The notes beneath the pieces were generated by a model that did not search any database, was not told the DNA's origin, and worked only from the letters and a program-made list of their open reading frames with translations. From Lepidodermella squamata (lineage: Eukaryota > Gastrotricha), in assembly GCA_047495785.1 (NCBI GenBank), contig JBLDXI010000002.1:806001-870000 (forward strand): DNA of 64,000 bases, read 5' to 3'. The position numbers were made by a program, and so were the translations under genes. Each line of letters begins with the position of its first letter. Position 1 is the stretch's first letter. Positions 10,721 to 23,362 of the stretch are shown here, in pieces.

Positions 10721-11226
10721 TCAGCTATTTGAATCAGGAGTTGTCGATGATGGCGATAGTGATTGAGCCGAATCGGTGGGAAATGAGGCAGAATTCGAGT
10801 CGATTTCTTGTTGGCGCTCTCTCGCTCTCCTTTCCTGTTCCTCCTGCTCTTTTAGCCTACGCCGCTGAACCCATTCCTCGAGCAACTAAAATTGAAAAAA
10901 TAATGAAAATTTAAAATTTATTTGAATATTTCTTACCGAAGCAGTGTCGACCTCTTCTTGACTGAGGCTGACTACGGGTGAATTAGTGCTCGATCGAGAC
11001 GCATTTCGCAGCTCTTCGCGCTTGATCTTCTCCACCTCGGTAATAGCAACAATTTCTTCAGCTTTTTTCTTGAGCGTAACACCAGCCGATCCCTATGAAA
11101 GAAATCCACCTTAAACAAAATATTTTCCTCTAAAATAATCGCACAAACCTTGATAAATTGATTAGGATCGGTCTTTTTGCCAGGCTCCGAACAGCCATTT
11201 GTAGCGCGTGGAGGATAGCGAATCAT
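10721..11226 (-). CDS. Small charged coiled-coil-prone protein, unrecognised
   Basis: Three exons on the complement (11226-11149, 11092-10937, 10885-10721) join in phase 0 to about 132 residues. The N-terminus is Pro/Lys-rich (IRYPPRATNGCSEPGKKTD), followed by a charged helix-like stretch (TLKKKAEEIVAITEVEKIKR) and a Glu/Arg/Gln-rich segment (EEWVQRRRLKEQEEQERR), then a Ser/Thr-rich tail. No signal peptide, membrane segment or named domain. The start could lie further upstream. Intron signals and uninterrupted phase support a real gene; function unknown. Confidence 0.55.
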
Positions 11227-13943
11227 TCGTAAAATTCGTAAAATATATTATGAAAAAACCTGTGAATGTGATATTTTAAATTTACGTTACGCGTAAAATA
11301 TTATATAGCCAGAGTTGTATGAAAAAAACGTGAGTAATTAGCATTTTTTGCATCCCATATTAGGAATACACGAAACAAAATTTACGCAAACAATTTTCAT
11401 GACTAAGCGGCGATGAGTCATCCAGAAATTATTGGATTAAAGCCACGGCGAAAAAATTCCGAAAAATCCTAAAATAGCGATATCAACTGCTAATTAAGAT
11501 TAAAATGACTAAACGCCCCTTATATTTCGGGTTTTTACAGCTTCTGGTCGTGTTGTTGTTATTGTTGACTGTTAGCGAGTGTGATATATTGCATTAGACA
11601 AGCAAGCGATAACAGCGACGTATAAACAAACCGGCCGCACAAATATATTATTAGGTGCAGGGTCTCTAATAGTAAAAGTCGACGAACATCTGTTCGACGC
11701 GCCTCGAAAAGCATATGGCGGCGAGGCGACACAGACATCATCATCATCATCATCATAACCGCCGCGGTCAAAGCCGCACAGCAATAAAATGTAATGCGCG
11801 AAAATAATATAGATCATGTGCGTAATAAAAAATTTGACGCTCGCTAAAATCGCAAAATTCGAGAAGTGATGATGAGTAGGTATATCGAGTCTCGCTCGTT
11901 ATTACTATTATTATTTGTTCACGGCGCGGGGAAAAAGGGCAATTTTTTCGTTTATTTATATTTTTATTTATATAATAAAAGGTTCTTGTGCGCGTAAAAC
12001 AGAAAACGCGCTTATTGATTGATACTACCTGCCTGCATACACCTCATCATCAATGCACTTTGCGGCCTCTTTTTGAGCGCATGTTGACAAAAAAAATATC
12101 AGCGCGAAAGGAAAGAAAAAACCTGCCTCGCGGCTATTCATTAAAATGGCTGGTTTTCATGGTGCCGCGGTAAAAAAAAAAATTAAAATTTTTGAATGAG
12201 CAATAAAAGTTGCAATCAAAGTCCACTTTTTTATGCACTTCAAGGTCCGCGTTTTTTCGGATTGGGGTATAGTCTTTCCCTGGTCGTGCCTGTGGAAGTA
12301 AGAAAAGTAGGTCATGATATTATGTAAAGCGATTTTGTTAATGTTGGAAACGCGATCAGTAATGGAGCCATATGGCTCCTAATTCGGCTACTTTGGCTAG
12401 CAGTTTTTTTTGCGAATATTATATAACTGATTCTCCCATTTCTTAACCTTATTCTGGTCGATAACTAGGCTATTATCGCATATATTCTACAAAAAATATA
12501 TAACCGCAGTTATTATAGCCCGAAGAGTATTACCTCTTGGAATAATAAATCGGTTCCTATAAAACAGCCCAGGCTACTAAATTTCAACCTCAACATTTTG
12601 AAAAATTCTAATTTAATTGTCGGGGAATCTTTCATTTTTTGAAATTTTCGTACCCACTTGACCCCTCAACCCTGGGCTAGGGATGGGTAATTATTAGCGA
12701 CTGGGCTACGATTGGAACAAATATACGGTATTCAAAGCCTGAGTTACCAGTAAAAATGTAAGCTAAATATTTTGAAAATTCAAACTGCAAATGATCGGAG
12801 GAATTTTTCCAATTCAATAAATAATTTTTAAATTTAATAGTTAATCTCGCCTCGAGAAAAATGAGCCAGTATATCATAATTTCCTAAAAATAAATATTCA
12901 GGTAATTTTTCCATAATTTTCCAGCATTAATTATAACTTCCGAAGAACGAATCTCTATTATGATGAATAAAATTCCTAATATTTTTCTTATTTTTATCTA
13001 AAAAATAGGGGAGGGAATTCAGGTATTTGGACACTTCATAAAATAACCCGACGGGGTCGTTCCACCCATTGTGACGCAAACAAAAGGGTGGCTTCTGTTT
13101 CCGCGAAAATGGGCCGGAGATAAAGCAAAAAAATTCAACTTATAATGAAAAGACAACAAAATTACCTAATTTCAAAAAATTGGAAAATTAACGGGCCGTA
13201 ATCAGTTTAATGCCAGAAAATTCCATTTCCCGAGGTAGAAACAGAAGAAATAATTTATATGCCTATTAAATTAAATAGATATTAAAAATGCGAAAAAATT
13301 GAGAGAAAACATTTATCATTTCGCAGCCCAGGTTTCTGTTGGCAAGTAGTCTGGGCGAAAATGCGTCGTGTGATAATAATGCGGTGTACTACAAGCTTCT
13401 TACAATATACTTAACAAGGTATCAAAAAACCCGCCTACCTATACGCGCATTACTGCTGCTCGTATCACTCCACGTCGGTCGGTCGTGCAATAAGAAGCGA
13501 GGCTACCTACCTACCACTGCTGGCGGTGAAAAAAACTGACGGTGTGTTGTGTTTGTTGTTTGAGCACGAGAGAGCAAGATATTATTATCGTACACGTTGC
13601 CTGCTGTCCTCGGAACGGGTGGAGTTTTATTACTATTGCCAGATTTTAATCATCACATATATATTTTTTCTACTACGCGGCGATATGCAACACCTGCGTC
13701 ACAATAATTTTCGGCCGAAAAATGCAGCAGACCTGGGTATTTATAATATAATATTACTACACTGAGCTGTGAAGTGGAATAAATGGCGAAAATAATATTA
13801 TAATATACTTGATGAATGTATCGGATCCCACGCCCATTTTTACCCATCATTTACGCCTTAAAAACAGTGCCCGGTTGTTCGGTACATTTCCACCGAAACG
13901 TAAAATTTATTTATTTACAAATGAGAAATTGAAATGAAAAAAT
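11227..13943. other. Gene-poor 2.7 kb stretch
   Basis: I see no coding exon with support on either strand. Contents: a (CAT)n run at 11737-11757, AT-rich DNA, a perfect 16-bp palindrome GGAGCCATATGGCTCC near 12364, and several ORFs of 60-80 codons with no motif. It could hold regulatory sequence for the flanking genes, but nothing specific is visible. Confidence 0.4.
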
Positions 13944-14369
13944 CTAAATTATGAAGGAAGCCTGCATTCTGCGGCGTTCGTCGTAGTTAGCAGCCTGGAT
14001 AGCGACTTCTTCGCGAATTTTCGACATTTTACTAACTGTCGGCGGCGGTTTGTTCGGCGATTTCTCGGGGCACTGATCGTTTTTGTAAGCAACGTTCGGC
14101 TCTTCGAGGCGGTTTAACGGGTTAGGCAGGACGGTTTTGTTGAAATCGATCTTTTCCTTCCGCGAATTTTTCTTGTGATTGCCGTCGAATTCTTTTCTGG
14201 ACTTTTTGCGAAATTTCAGCGATTTATCGCGATCTTCAATTAGAAAAAAGCCAATTTACAAAAAATGATGCGAAAAATGAGATGAAAAGGTACCTTTCGA
14301 AGAAGCGATGTTGCGGCTGAGATAATGGCGCAAATCCTGATGCGATGATTTTTCGGACTTTTTAGTCAT
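13944..14369 (-). CDS. Small basic protein, unrecognised
   Basis: Two exons on the complement (14369-14294 and 14233-13944) give about 121 residues: MTKKSEKSSHQDLRHYLS at the start, a Lys/Arg-rich middle (KSLKFRKKSRKEFDG), a Pro-rich segment (KSPNKPPPTVSKMSK) and the end RRRMQASFII. The 60-nt intron has clean GT..AG ends and the frame stays open across both exons. No domain recognised; the basic composition would fit a nuclear or RNA/chromatin-associated protein, which is a guess. Confidence 0.5.
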
Positions 14370-14799
14370 CTTAAAATGCGATTTTTATTGCTTTTAACAA
14401 CAGACAACGAAGAGGCCGTATTGCGGTGGCACGGCGATCACCGTTCGTGTGCGGTCTCATATTAATTACACCCTGTGCCGCCGTGACCTGACGTCGCATT
14501 ATTACTTTGACCCAAATTGCAAGAATTGCGAGAACGAAAACTAAGATAGCCGTCTAGAAAATTTAAAAAATTATCGAAAATAGGAAATAAAAATCGCAGA
14601 ATAAAAATAGAATAAATGAAAGTATGTAATTTTCCGTAAATTCGAACCCACGGTTATTTATAGTTAAATTGACGTAAAAGAATGCATTTGAATTCAGCGC
14701 GTGCTGTGCTTTTTGTCTGCAGTTCGTAAAATATGACACCTCCCACGATGAATTGAATTTCAGAACGCAGAAAATAGGAGCTGGGCTCAGAAGATAATT

Positions 14800-17700
14800 A
14801 TGTTGTCGAAATCCTTGAGCTTCCAGCTGTTGATAGTCATTATAATAACCTGCTTATTCAATACACTGGTTTACCTCCACTATTTTCAGCCAGAACCTTT
14901 CACCTCATCGTATGCAAGTGTATTTGGCGGGAGTTCGTATCAGCCGAGCCATTTACGATATTCTGAACCAAACAGCAGAATATCGACGAGGTTCAGTTAC
15001 AAGGATGTTCGGCTTTTGAAAGATCGGCTCCAACGACTCGCCAAATTTCCCCTGCCGCCGGCTAGCGAGGCTTCAGATTTTCTGGCCAATCACACTTCGT
15101 ATCACGGGAAATCTGGTGACGGCGACCTGGACGCGATTCAACACTTGGGCGATTTTTCGACGATTTATTTAGCTATCTTGCGAATTCTGGTTGGAAATCG
15201 AAAAGGTAGACCACTGAACATGGCTTTCATAGGCGGCTCAATCACCGCTGGCCATGGAAATTTGGTGAGTAAAATAAATTTTAATTTGAACCCTGATCTT
15301 CTTGCAGTTCATCAGAAGTTCGAACAGATTTTATGCAAATTTATGAAAAATTTCTAGACTAAATTCTGTCATCGGCTTATTTTAAGCGTTGCCCAACAAT
15401 TTTTAATGATGGAATTTTCGTAAATTTTCATATAAATATTTTATTTAATTTAATTTTGATTTTTTTTCCGCCATTGAATCTGATGATTTGTCCGAAAATC
15501 AATAATTCGATAATTTTCGATAATTTTTAAAATTTTCGCACTGATTATTGATTATCGATTATAGGAAACCAAATCACCTATAATAATTTTAAGATGCCCT
15601 GTTTTAATTACTGATCACTAATTACTGCTATTTTTTGATAGCCTAATGAAACGATTGCCGCTATTATTGAAAATTGGTTTTCAAGAGCGTTATTTCGGTT
15701 CAAAGTCAACGTTACATCAGACAACATCGCTCTTGGCGCTCATGCGAATCACTACTTCACGGCTTGCATGAAAGAGCACCTATCAATGAGCCTGCAAAGC
15801 TACGATTTGATCTTCATCGACGCTGCTGTAAATGCTGATATATCCATCCGCCAGCACCAGGCCGACTATCAAGATAACTACGGCCGGTCGATGGAGGAGC
15901 TGATCCGCGTCATTCGCCGTGCCAACCCTTTCGTTCACATAGTTCTGGTCAACTTTGCTTGGCCGCCGTTGTTGTTCAAGGCTGGTGGCCCTGATTGCTC
16001 GTCAATCGCCGACACGGATTTTCAAAATTTGGCGCTCAAATACGATTTGGCGTCCATTCAATGGAAGCATCGAATCTGTAGCGCCAGACTAGAAAATTGG
16101 CCGAACATATGGCTGAATTTGTCAGGTAAATTCTCTCCAACTGAGGTATAGTGTAGCAATTTTCAAAGTCCTGATATTTTTTAGAAAAATGGCTTAAAGA
16201 TCCATCATCTCATCCATTTTGTAAAAAAATTGAGACCATTGTTTTGAAGAATTTCGGTTTTTCATCGATTTTTCAAAAATTTGAAAACAGTGTGCGACAT
16301 CGGATTTCGTTTTGATACCTTTATTTACTGAAGAATTCGATTTTCATAAATAAATTTGATAATCAATGAAATAATTTAGAGTTGATTATATTTCGGCATG
16401 GGTACCTCCGACGTATAATCTCTTGGGACCTCTTGGTAGCGGAATCAAATTTTGGAATTTTCTAGTGGCTTGAAATCGCTTTTCGAATATTTCTTGCGGG
16501 TCAAGATTGGCCACAATAACTGTAGAAATATCACCAGTAAATTCAGCGCAAAATTCTCTATAAGACAGAGTGTTCAATTCAGAATCCATGTTTCGCCTAA
16601 AAATCGTAGAATTATTAAAAAAATGACTCTTGGCATATTTCGACTCTGTTTACGGAGAAAGCAAATTTGGTTCCGCAAAAGATATCCTGTAATCTCTTTA
16701 AATTCGATGAAATTACTCAATTATTAATGATTTTGATCCAATTATTTACCTGAAATTGAGATACAATTTTGAAGTAGCCCTCCAATTTTCTCGAATAAAA
16801 TAAATAATTTTTTTTCGATTTTCTTCAAAATTCAACCGAAATTTCATAAAATCTTACATTATAAAAGGCCGTTGCATATGCTAATTAGCGTGAAAATTTG
16901 AGGAAAAATTGCAACTTACTAAAGCATCAGGTAATATTAGAAAAATTCCTTTAAATAGCAAGAAAATCAGCGATAACGCTCCACATTTTGGGTTGAAATT
17001 TCAGATTTTTTCGAGGAAAATCCGGATATTTCAACATTCAAAATGCTTGTTTTCGCCCGAACCCCTCGTTAACTTATTCAGTCATTGTTTTTGCTATTTT
17101 TTTATACTTTATACAGAGCTGTACGTTACATCGGCAGATGGCATCCACCCATCCCCTCTAATGTCTGCAGAGATATCGATTTCACTGTTGAAATACTTAC
17201 GAATTACGTTCTCAACACTCCTGGCCGTCGTTCGAAACATCAACACGGGCAACGATCTGGAAAACCTGGTTACCAGCATCAAAGAACGTCTCACCGTCCA
17301 AATCGAGGACGCGCCGAAGTTGTACCTGAAAGAGACCAACATCGTCGCCGCGGATTGTTTTGTCTCAATGAGGCGCGATAAACTGCGAACATCGACTCGT
17401 CTAAGAGATGCGGTGATGAGCTTTTCGGGCACTACCCGTCTCGTCCGCATAGATAATTACGGTTCAAACTTCACAACGAATAATTTCATTCAAACGTTCC
17501 AGCTGAATGGTACAGATTCGGCAATTTCATTAAGATTCAACCGCGAGGATTTTCTTATGAATTGCGAGGCGATTTGCCTGAAATCTCGCGGCTTTCTGCC
17601 AAGAATCGGCTTGGTCTACAAAAGTGGTGGCAGTTGCTTCAAACACGGCTGGCCGTTGGCTCTGAACGTGAATCTAACCCTGGTGGTCGATGAAAATGGA

Positions 17701-17922
17701 AGAAACCGAACTTGGACGGTTCAGTATAGGAACTCGAATTTGCAATGTTACGAGTTCCTTTACAACGCGTTGCACCATTTCGACCCGATCGAATATCCGG
17801 ATAATAGATGTTGGAATTCTGATGTGACTCTGCAGACCCTGACGATTGACATGAAACTCGCCTACACGGGCAGTAACTTTATATTTCACGCAATAACAAT
17901 GGCATATCAATGTTGCGAATAA
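14800..17922 (+). CDS. SGNH-hydrolase-like type II membrane protein (copy 1)
   Basis: Exons 14800-15264, 15642-16125 and 17117-17922 give about 584 residues. A cytosolic stub and one hydrophobic segment (LLIVIIITCLFNTLVYLHYF, residues about 10-29) suggest a Golgi/secretory signal anchor. GGSITAGHG (about 146-154) matches the nucleophile block of SGNH/GDSL hydrolases, and DGIHPS after intron 2 supplies the Asp/His pair of the terminal block, so esterase-like activity on a glycan or lipid is plausible. The C-terminal 250 residues hold paired Cys and end in YQCCE. The paralogue on the complement at 53370-55461 has the same intron positions and an identical exon 2 length (484 nt). Intron 2 contains a transposon. 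Confidence 0.75.
16425..16689. mobile_element. GGTTCCGC-family non-autonomous transposon, copy 2
   Basis: 265 bp inside intron 2 of the SGNH-like gene. Flanked by a perfect 9-bp direct repeat TAATCTCTT (16416-16424 and 16690-16698). The interior aligns with copy 1; the terminal repeats are shorter (GGTAGCGGAATCAAAT at the left, ATTTGGTTCCGCAAAAG at the right). Two independent copies both with 9-bp duplications define the element borders. Confidence 0.8.
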
Positions 17923-17974
17923 ATTTATTCTCATATTCAGAAAAATAAGTCTTTGTTTTTCCTATCGTTCACGC

Positions 17975-18573
17975 TTATTTCGGAGCTTTGTCGAATTGGG
18001 TCAGAAGGCCGCACGATTTCTTGCAGTCGTCCAATGAGTTGAAGTTGTTGGCATTGCCTTGACATCCCTGGAAGAAATAAAATTACCAATTAATCTGTTA
18101 CATGGTAATTTAATCTTCTTACGCCGTAGTTGAAGGGTTTGCAAGATTTGCTGTCAATGTCGTAGTAGAACCGCTTGAGGCTAGCTTTGCACGGTCCGAC
18201 CTTCTTCGGCAACTTGCACATCTTCCTCAGTTTCTTGTAACCGTAAGAACACTTGAAGTAGCACTCGGCAGCTGATTCGAATCGATTGTCGTTTCCCTTG
18301 CAGCCCTAGTTGGAATAATTTATAATATAGATGATTTCTTGCTTAGGCTTCAACTCATACCCCATAACCAAATTCTTTGCAGAGACCAGAGACCGGGTCG
18401 TAGTAGAAGCGGGGGATTGCGATAAGAGGGTTGCAGGGGCCTGGATCTACGTCTTTGAAGCAAAATTTCGGTAGAATCATCTTGAGAATGTTTCGAGCAT
18501 TTTTGTCCTTAGCCTCATCGCAGGCTGCCAATCCAAACAGAGCGGCAAAAGTTAGAAAAATACAGAATTTCAT
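17975..18573 (-). CDS. Secreted two-domain Kunitz protein
   Basis: Exons on the complement 18573-18361, 18305-18123 and 18067-17975; about 162 residues. Signal peptide MKFCIFLTFAALFGLAAC. Two Kunitz domains: the first from KFCFKDVDPGPC through RFYYD to GGCKGNDNRF and CYFKC, the second from MCKLPKKVGPC through RFYYD to GGCQGNANNF and CKKSC. Both show the canonical C-x8-C-x15-C-x7-C spacing. Kunitz domains typically inhibit serine proteases or block channels; the P1 position in these is not a typical Lys/Arg trypsin site as far as I can judge. Each domain is split by a phase-0 intron just before the GGC. Confidence 0.9.
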
Positions 18574-18768
18574 ACTTAATTTCAGAGTGTAAAAAAATTG
18601 AATGATTGAAGTAATTGTTTATTTTCAAAGCAATTTATTTCACGAGATCTCGCACGCGATTTTCTTGAGAAGACGCATTGCTGGATCAAAACAACAAATT
18701 CACAATCATTTCCATCATTAAACCTATCCAAAATAAGGTTCATAAAGTAATCAAAATTGAGATGAGTT

Positions 18769-20017
18769 TTAAGGTTTCTGAGCATTCTGAGGAATCGATT
18801 CAATGAAAACTGACATCGATCTCACTTTCGCTCGAGATTTACGCACAATTCGGCCCAGGGAACTGATAAAACCAGGCCTTATGTGTCGAATGGCCACTGA
18901 AATTGTCAACTCGGCCAGGACAAACATATTGCCAATCTTCATGGACCAACTTGTAGCTAGCCGAGGTCCGATATCGTTGTAGAACAGTTCGAAGATGAAG
19001 TGGAAGGTCAGGGGTAGATTGCAGGCCATATACACGAGGAAAGCTATGAGCGACTGTTTCGCGATGAAAATTTCACGCTTCTGCCGGGCCAATGCGATGT
19101 AATTCGTTTGCTGGGATGTCCCGAGATTGCTTGCTTGAGCTCCACTACCTTCGCTTCGCCGAAATTTATACCGAGTGAATATATCCCTGGAAACAGAAGG
19201 TGACAGATTTTGTAGAGATCTACCTTAAAAATCTCACCAATAATTCTTGCCGAGTACTACAGAAACGGCTTGAGCGAAAATTAGGTTGTAGATCATCATA
19301 ATGACTAGGGTGTCCGCATTTCCGATGAAGCGGTAATCAAACGTGGTGCAAAGTGGAATGGCTGTGTCGTTGTTGAATCCTGGAACTTCAATGTACCGCA
19401 TACTCAGAGACTGGTACGGCCAAATTGTTAGCAATGATCCAGCTAATCCACTCAGGATGAAACATCCTACAGCCATTGAAATCAACTAAGGAAAAATCCA
19501 CCTCAAGTTTGTTATATATCAAGATTTATACCTTTTTAGAGCTGGATTGATATCGAGTTGTTGATAGGACGCAAAGCCTTCTTTCATAGCTGATCAACAT
19601 ATTTACAAAGCAACCAAACGCTCCCGAAGTGATGTTTATCCACAGCGTAGCCGTGCAACTTTCAGCCCCTGCCTCCCAGTAACCGGTTGGCAATGTAATC
19701 AAAATCCCAATGCACCAATTCAGCGCATAGCAAATATTCCGAACGGCTTGGATCGAGCATAAAATAAGAAAATCTCGATTTAGATTTCGTTTAACATCGA
19801 CCAGAATGTTCGCGATGTTCGCTGCGATGGCGATAAAGCTGAGAAGAACTGTTGGGGCGATGAAACTCAGGCGATCTGAGATTGTTCTTGCGTTGAAGTC
19901 GTGGAAGCAGCCTGCGATGAAGTAAGGCCTTGAGCCGTTAAAGCCTCGGTCAGGGATGTCAGCTATCAGCCAACCAGAACTTAACAGGATATTCCTTGAT
20001 AGTGAAGTTGAATTCAT
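18769..20017 (-). CDS. 7TM G-protein-coupled receptor, divergent
   Basis: Exons 20017-19532, 19485-19238 and 19186-18769 on the complement; about 383 residues. Start chosen at MNSTSLS, giving a short N-glycosylatable extracellular end; an upstream in-frame ATG at 20116 is possible. Seven hydrophobic segments are seen: about LSFIAPTVLLSFIAIAANI, FLILCSIQAVRNICYAL, LWINITSGAFGCFVNMLI followed by SYERR in place of DRY, then SMAVGCFILSGLAG, TLVIMMIYNLIFAQAV, SLIAFLVYMACNLPLTF and MFVLAELTISVAIRHIRP. The tail is Arg/Ser-rich. The topology suggests a rhodopsin-like or chemoreceptor-type receptor; ligand unknown. It sits between Kunitz genes on the same strand. Confidence 0.8.
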
Positions 20018-20246
20018 AGTATAAAGCAAATGAAGCGAAAAATGATATTGCGGGCAATGTTCCAAGGCTTTTTTCGTCTGAAAAGGAAGTAATGCCATTT
20101 CCTTCACGAGTATCAAGGCTTTTAAAATCGATGTTGAGTGCTAGTTGAGATGTCCCCTTCCTGAGTTTAGCGATTTCGGTCCTATTTTCATGATGTTTTC
20201 AATATTTATTAATCTGTCATTCCTTAAGGTAGCATTTGCGAGTAGA

Positions 20247-21486
20247 TCAAGACCAAATTTGATTGTATTTAATGCACGTGATCTCGCACTCAGCTTTTGT
20301 TTCAAAGTTGTTGCCATCCGGACTCCAGCCACAGTCCTAGCCCGATACGGGTTTCAAGAGAAATCATATGTAAATCAAGTCACTCACCCCAAATTTCGAA
20401 AGTTCGCAATTTCCGGATTTTGTGTCGTAGTAAAAGCGTGGCAATGATAGTACGCACTCCTCGACTCCATGATGAACATCTTCCAACCGGCATCTACTCG
20501 GCTGCGATTCAGCAATGTGTTTTAGGTCTTCAGGACAGGAATCTATACACTCCCACCTCGTCTCAAAAATTGCTTTATTGCAGCCCTGAAACCAGGATGG
20601 ACGAGTTGTTAGGGAGTAAGATTGAAGGATCATTTACCCCAGAGAAAACACGACGGCATTTGCGGCCGACTGGGTAGTTGTTTGTGATGCAAAAGTCATC
20701 CATTGGAAAGCAACTTTGAGCCAAATCTATCCTGAAAATTGTTATATCAATCCCATTCGGTGTTTTTGGATTTCTTACCTGTTTGGCGTTTCTCGTCATA
20801 AATCAGCGGCTTTTGTTCCTTGCCAAAACACGACCATTCACACTTTTGCTTCGACTTGAAGTACTTTCGCTCATTTTCGCATCCCTTTGAAATAAAAGAT
20901 GAAAGTTGAAGTCGCAAAATTAAGAAAGTTACCCCGTAGTATGCCCACCAACATTCTTCGAACATTCGTTCATTGCTATTCCACTGCTTGAGGCAAACCG
21001 TCTTTGCTGCGCAGTTCTCTATGAGCAATGACCATGTAGCGATAAACAAACCGAGCTAATAGCTCATTGGCGAACCTTCCTTTGGGCTAGCATTACTAAG
21101 CTCTTTCTCTCGATCTCGATCTGCCTCAGTTACACACGATTCTTCACATTGTTCCCTTGTTTTATAAGAAATCGCTTTGCCTTGACAGCCCTGCGAGGTT
21201 AGTCAAATTATAAACAAGGAACATATTGGACAAAAATGTACCCCGACGAAAAATCGCTTGCACTTCATCCTTGTACTGTCATCTTTCGCTTCCTTGCATA
21301 GCATTCTGGACCTACATGGCTCTTAATAAATTTCGAAAAACTGAAATCGCGTGAACAGTAAGAGTCTGGTAACTGACCCCTAGGGTGAAGGGGATCGGGG
21401 CTATTTCGTGGAACATAACGACGCCTTGAACAAGCCAGATGAACCAGAAATAAGAAGAAGAAGGTGAGAATCACAAATTTACTCAT
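20247..21486 (-). CDS. Secreted four-domain Kunitz-like protein
   Basis: Eight exons on the complement: 21486-21378, 21321-21242, 21190-21097, 21018-20933, 20884-20779, 20726-20638, 20585-20388, 20336-20247; phases agree, about 283 residues. Signal peptide MSKFVILTFFFLFLVHLACS, then a basic linker. Domains: PCRSRMLC..CKRFFVGGC, NCAAKTVC..CWWAYYGGC, SCFPMDDFC..CRRVFSGGC and RCRLEDVHHGVEEC..CELSKFGDC. The first three have shortened C1-C2 (5-6) and C2-C3 (10-13) spacing; only the fourth has the usual 15-residue C2-C3 loop. Loss of the inhibitory-loop length suggests altered function. The first and third introns were chosen because they alone restore the frame. Confidence 0.7.
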
Positions 21487-22374
21487 GGTTCGAGGTGAAT
21501 AAAGCATTATTAATGACGTAAGGAGGATCAAATTTCAGACGAATCCGAAATTCCTCGATATGAATTAGTATTCTGCGAGCACAGCCTGAAGTTTGTTAGA
21601 TAATTCTCATGGTTCTCAAAGAAATAGAGATTGCATTCAACAGAATGGGCGCTGGATGCAGTACACAGAAATGGTTTACCGTAATCCGGTACAACTTTGA
21701 ACATTTCACACAAATCAGCTTTTCTCTGGAACCGTGTAACCTCTTGGGAATTTTACTGAATATAGGGTACTTGAAATAACTGGAGCAAAATAGTTTTATC
21801 CTTTGATTCAAATGATGCTCAATAATCAGCTGGAACCAATTTTTTGAAAAGGCTTAGCCTCCGTTTTGCGGCTTTTGATATCAGTTTTTGATGCCAGTCA
21901 AATCCACGGTCTCTCGCAACTATTTTCTATTTGCCTTTCGAAGCTATCATAATTTTAACCCCTTTTAACTTAGTCGAAGGGGATTCATTGTATAAAGTAT
22001 GACCAATATTCTTCTTGCCTCGAATTAAATTAATAACCATGGGGAATTTTCTTAAGCGATTTTCACCAGGCGATAGATAAGGTCTCCGGTAAATTTTCGT
22101 GTACCTTCGTTAGGCTGGGTTTCGAGAGAAGGAATCGGCGACGAAAATCAAACTGCCGGTTTTAATTGAAAATTCCCATTTTTGAAAAAAACCTTATGTA
22201 TCGACTGGTCAAAGCCGCTTTACGAAGTAACCATAAGGTAAGGGAAAAAGAATATTGGCCTTGCTTTATTTCAAATCCGCTCGTTGAAATTCAAATGTAT
22301 GATATTTCGCATCCCAAAATGATCAACAAGACGTTTATTCGTGAATGTAAAGCCTTTTACTTTCGATGTCAACT
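21487..22374. other. Intergenic, no gene
   Basis: Spacer between two minus-strand Kunitz genes. Small ORFs at 21528-21811 have no motif. A short piece at about 21679-21705 (TACCGTA..CCGGTACAACTTTGAAC) resembles the end of the palindromic element at 35675 and may be a decayed end. Confidence 0.4.
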
Positions 22375-23362
22375 TTAATACGGCACTATGTCTGGCTCTG
22401 GTAAAATACATCGCTCCTCGCATACCTCCTTTGAGGGGAAGTTGTTTTTGTTACCTCCGCAGCCCTGTTTTCGGAAAATGAGCACAATGTTTTGGAGTTG
22501 GTAATTGGCCTCTAAGCGGCTTACCCCATATATGAATTTCCGGCATGAGCCTGATTCCGGATCGAAGTAGTAGCTGGGTATATAAGCTTTGCAGAACCCT
22601 TTTCTCTTCGGCAAATAACACTCCTTTGGTACGACTCGCTCCAGCGAAGCAGGTTCGAGATCACCTCTCCCCACGACCAAGCATGAATCTTCGCAATCGC
22701 TCTCTCTGATGTAGATTCGACGCTTGGCACAGCCCTTGTGGAAGTAATAACATCATTATGCATTACCCGTACGTAATAAATGCCTTACCCCCTTGAAGTA
22801 TGTGGCGCACTTTTCCTTTGCCTTACCTCTGCGTTTAATGCATAATGTTTGACGAATGCAACTCCCTGAAACTGATAGCAATATTGTGGACAGGCCTGAG
22901 AACCAAATGCGACAAACCTTCCGCAGGACGATCGTAAGGTTCCTCAATTGATTTTCGCTCGCGCGAATTGCTGCTGCAGTATTCTTCACATCCCTCTCTA
23001 GTTTCAAAGTCTCTGTTCGCCCCGTCGCAGTTCTAATTGAAGTTGGAACCAGAATGAAATTCATGCGTCTTATTTTCACAAATTGTAAAATTACCGCACG
23101 GTAAACCTTCGAGCATCGACCATCTATAGTTTTGTAGCACGTTATGCGCAATGAGCATTTTTCTACAAAGTAGATGTTGGGATTTGAAGCCCTTTGCGAG
23201 CAAATGCGAACCTTTCCTTGAAATCGGGAACCCAGGCCGCTCCTCAGACGAATCATCACCCCGATGTACCCTTCGCCGCCCCGAGTACCATCGCTTGGCC
23301 GAACATGAATCTTGAAGGAGAACAGCGACGATAAGGCAAGAGCAAAATAAAAGTCTATTCAT
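22375..23362 (-). CDS. Secreted three-domain Kunitz-like protein
   Basis: Six exons on the complement: 23362-23260, 23216-23095, 23032-22918, 22865-22789, 22734-22525, 22464-22375; all phases fit, about 238 residues. Signal peptide MNRLLFCSCLIVAVLLQDSCS, then a basic linker. Domain 1 (KCSLRITC..RCSKVYRANC..CEEYC) and domain 2 (SCIRQTLC..KCATYFKGGC..CEDSC) have contracted loops; domain 3 (ECYLPKRKGFC..YYFDPESGSC..GGCGGNKNNF..CEERC) is canonical. The first intron is only 43 nt and rests on frame logic. Architecture parallels the neighbour at 20247-21486, so the two are probable tandem duplicates. Confidence 0.7.

Noticed and set aside
12364-12379. Perfect 16-bp palindrome GGAGCCATATGGCTCC
   Set aside because: Isolated, no duplicated flank and no gene nearby; a palindrome of this size is weak evidence by itself.
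21240-21330. Frameshift in the first Kunitz domain of the four-domain gene
   Set aside because: A 56-nt GT..AG intron (21322-21377) restores the frame and gives a domain like its neighbours, so no mutation is needed.
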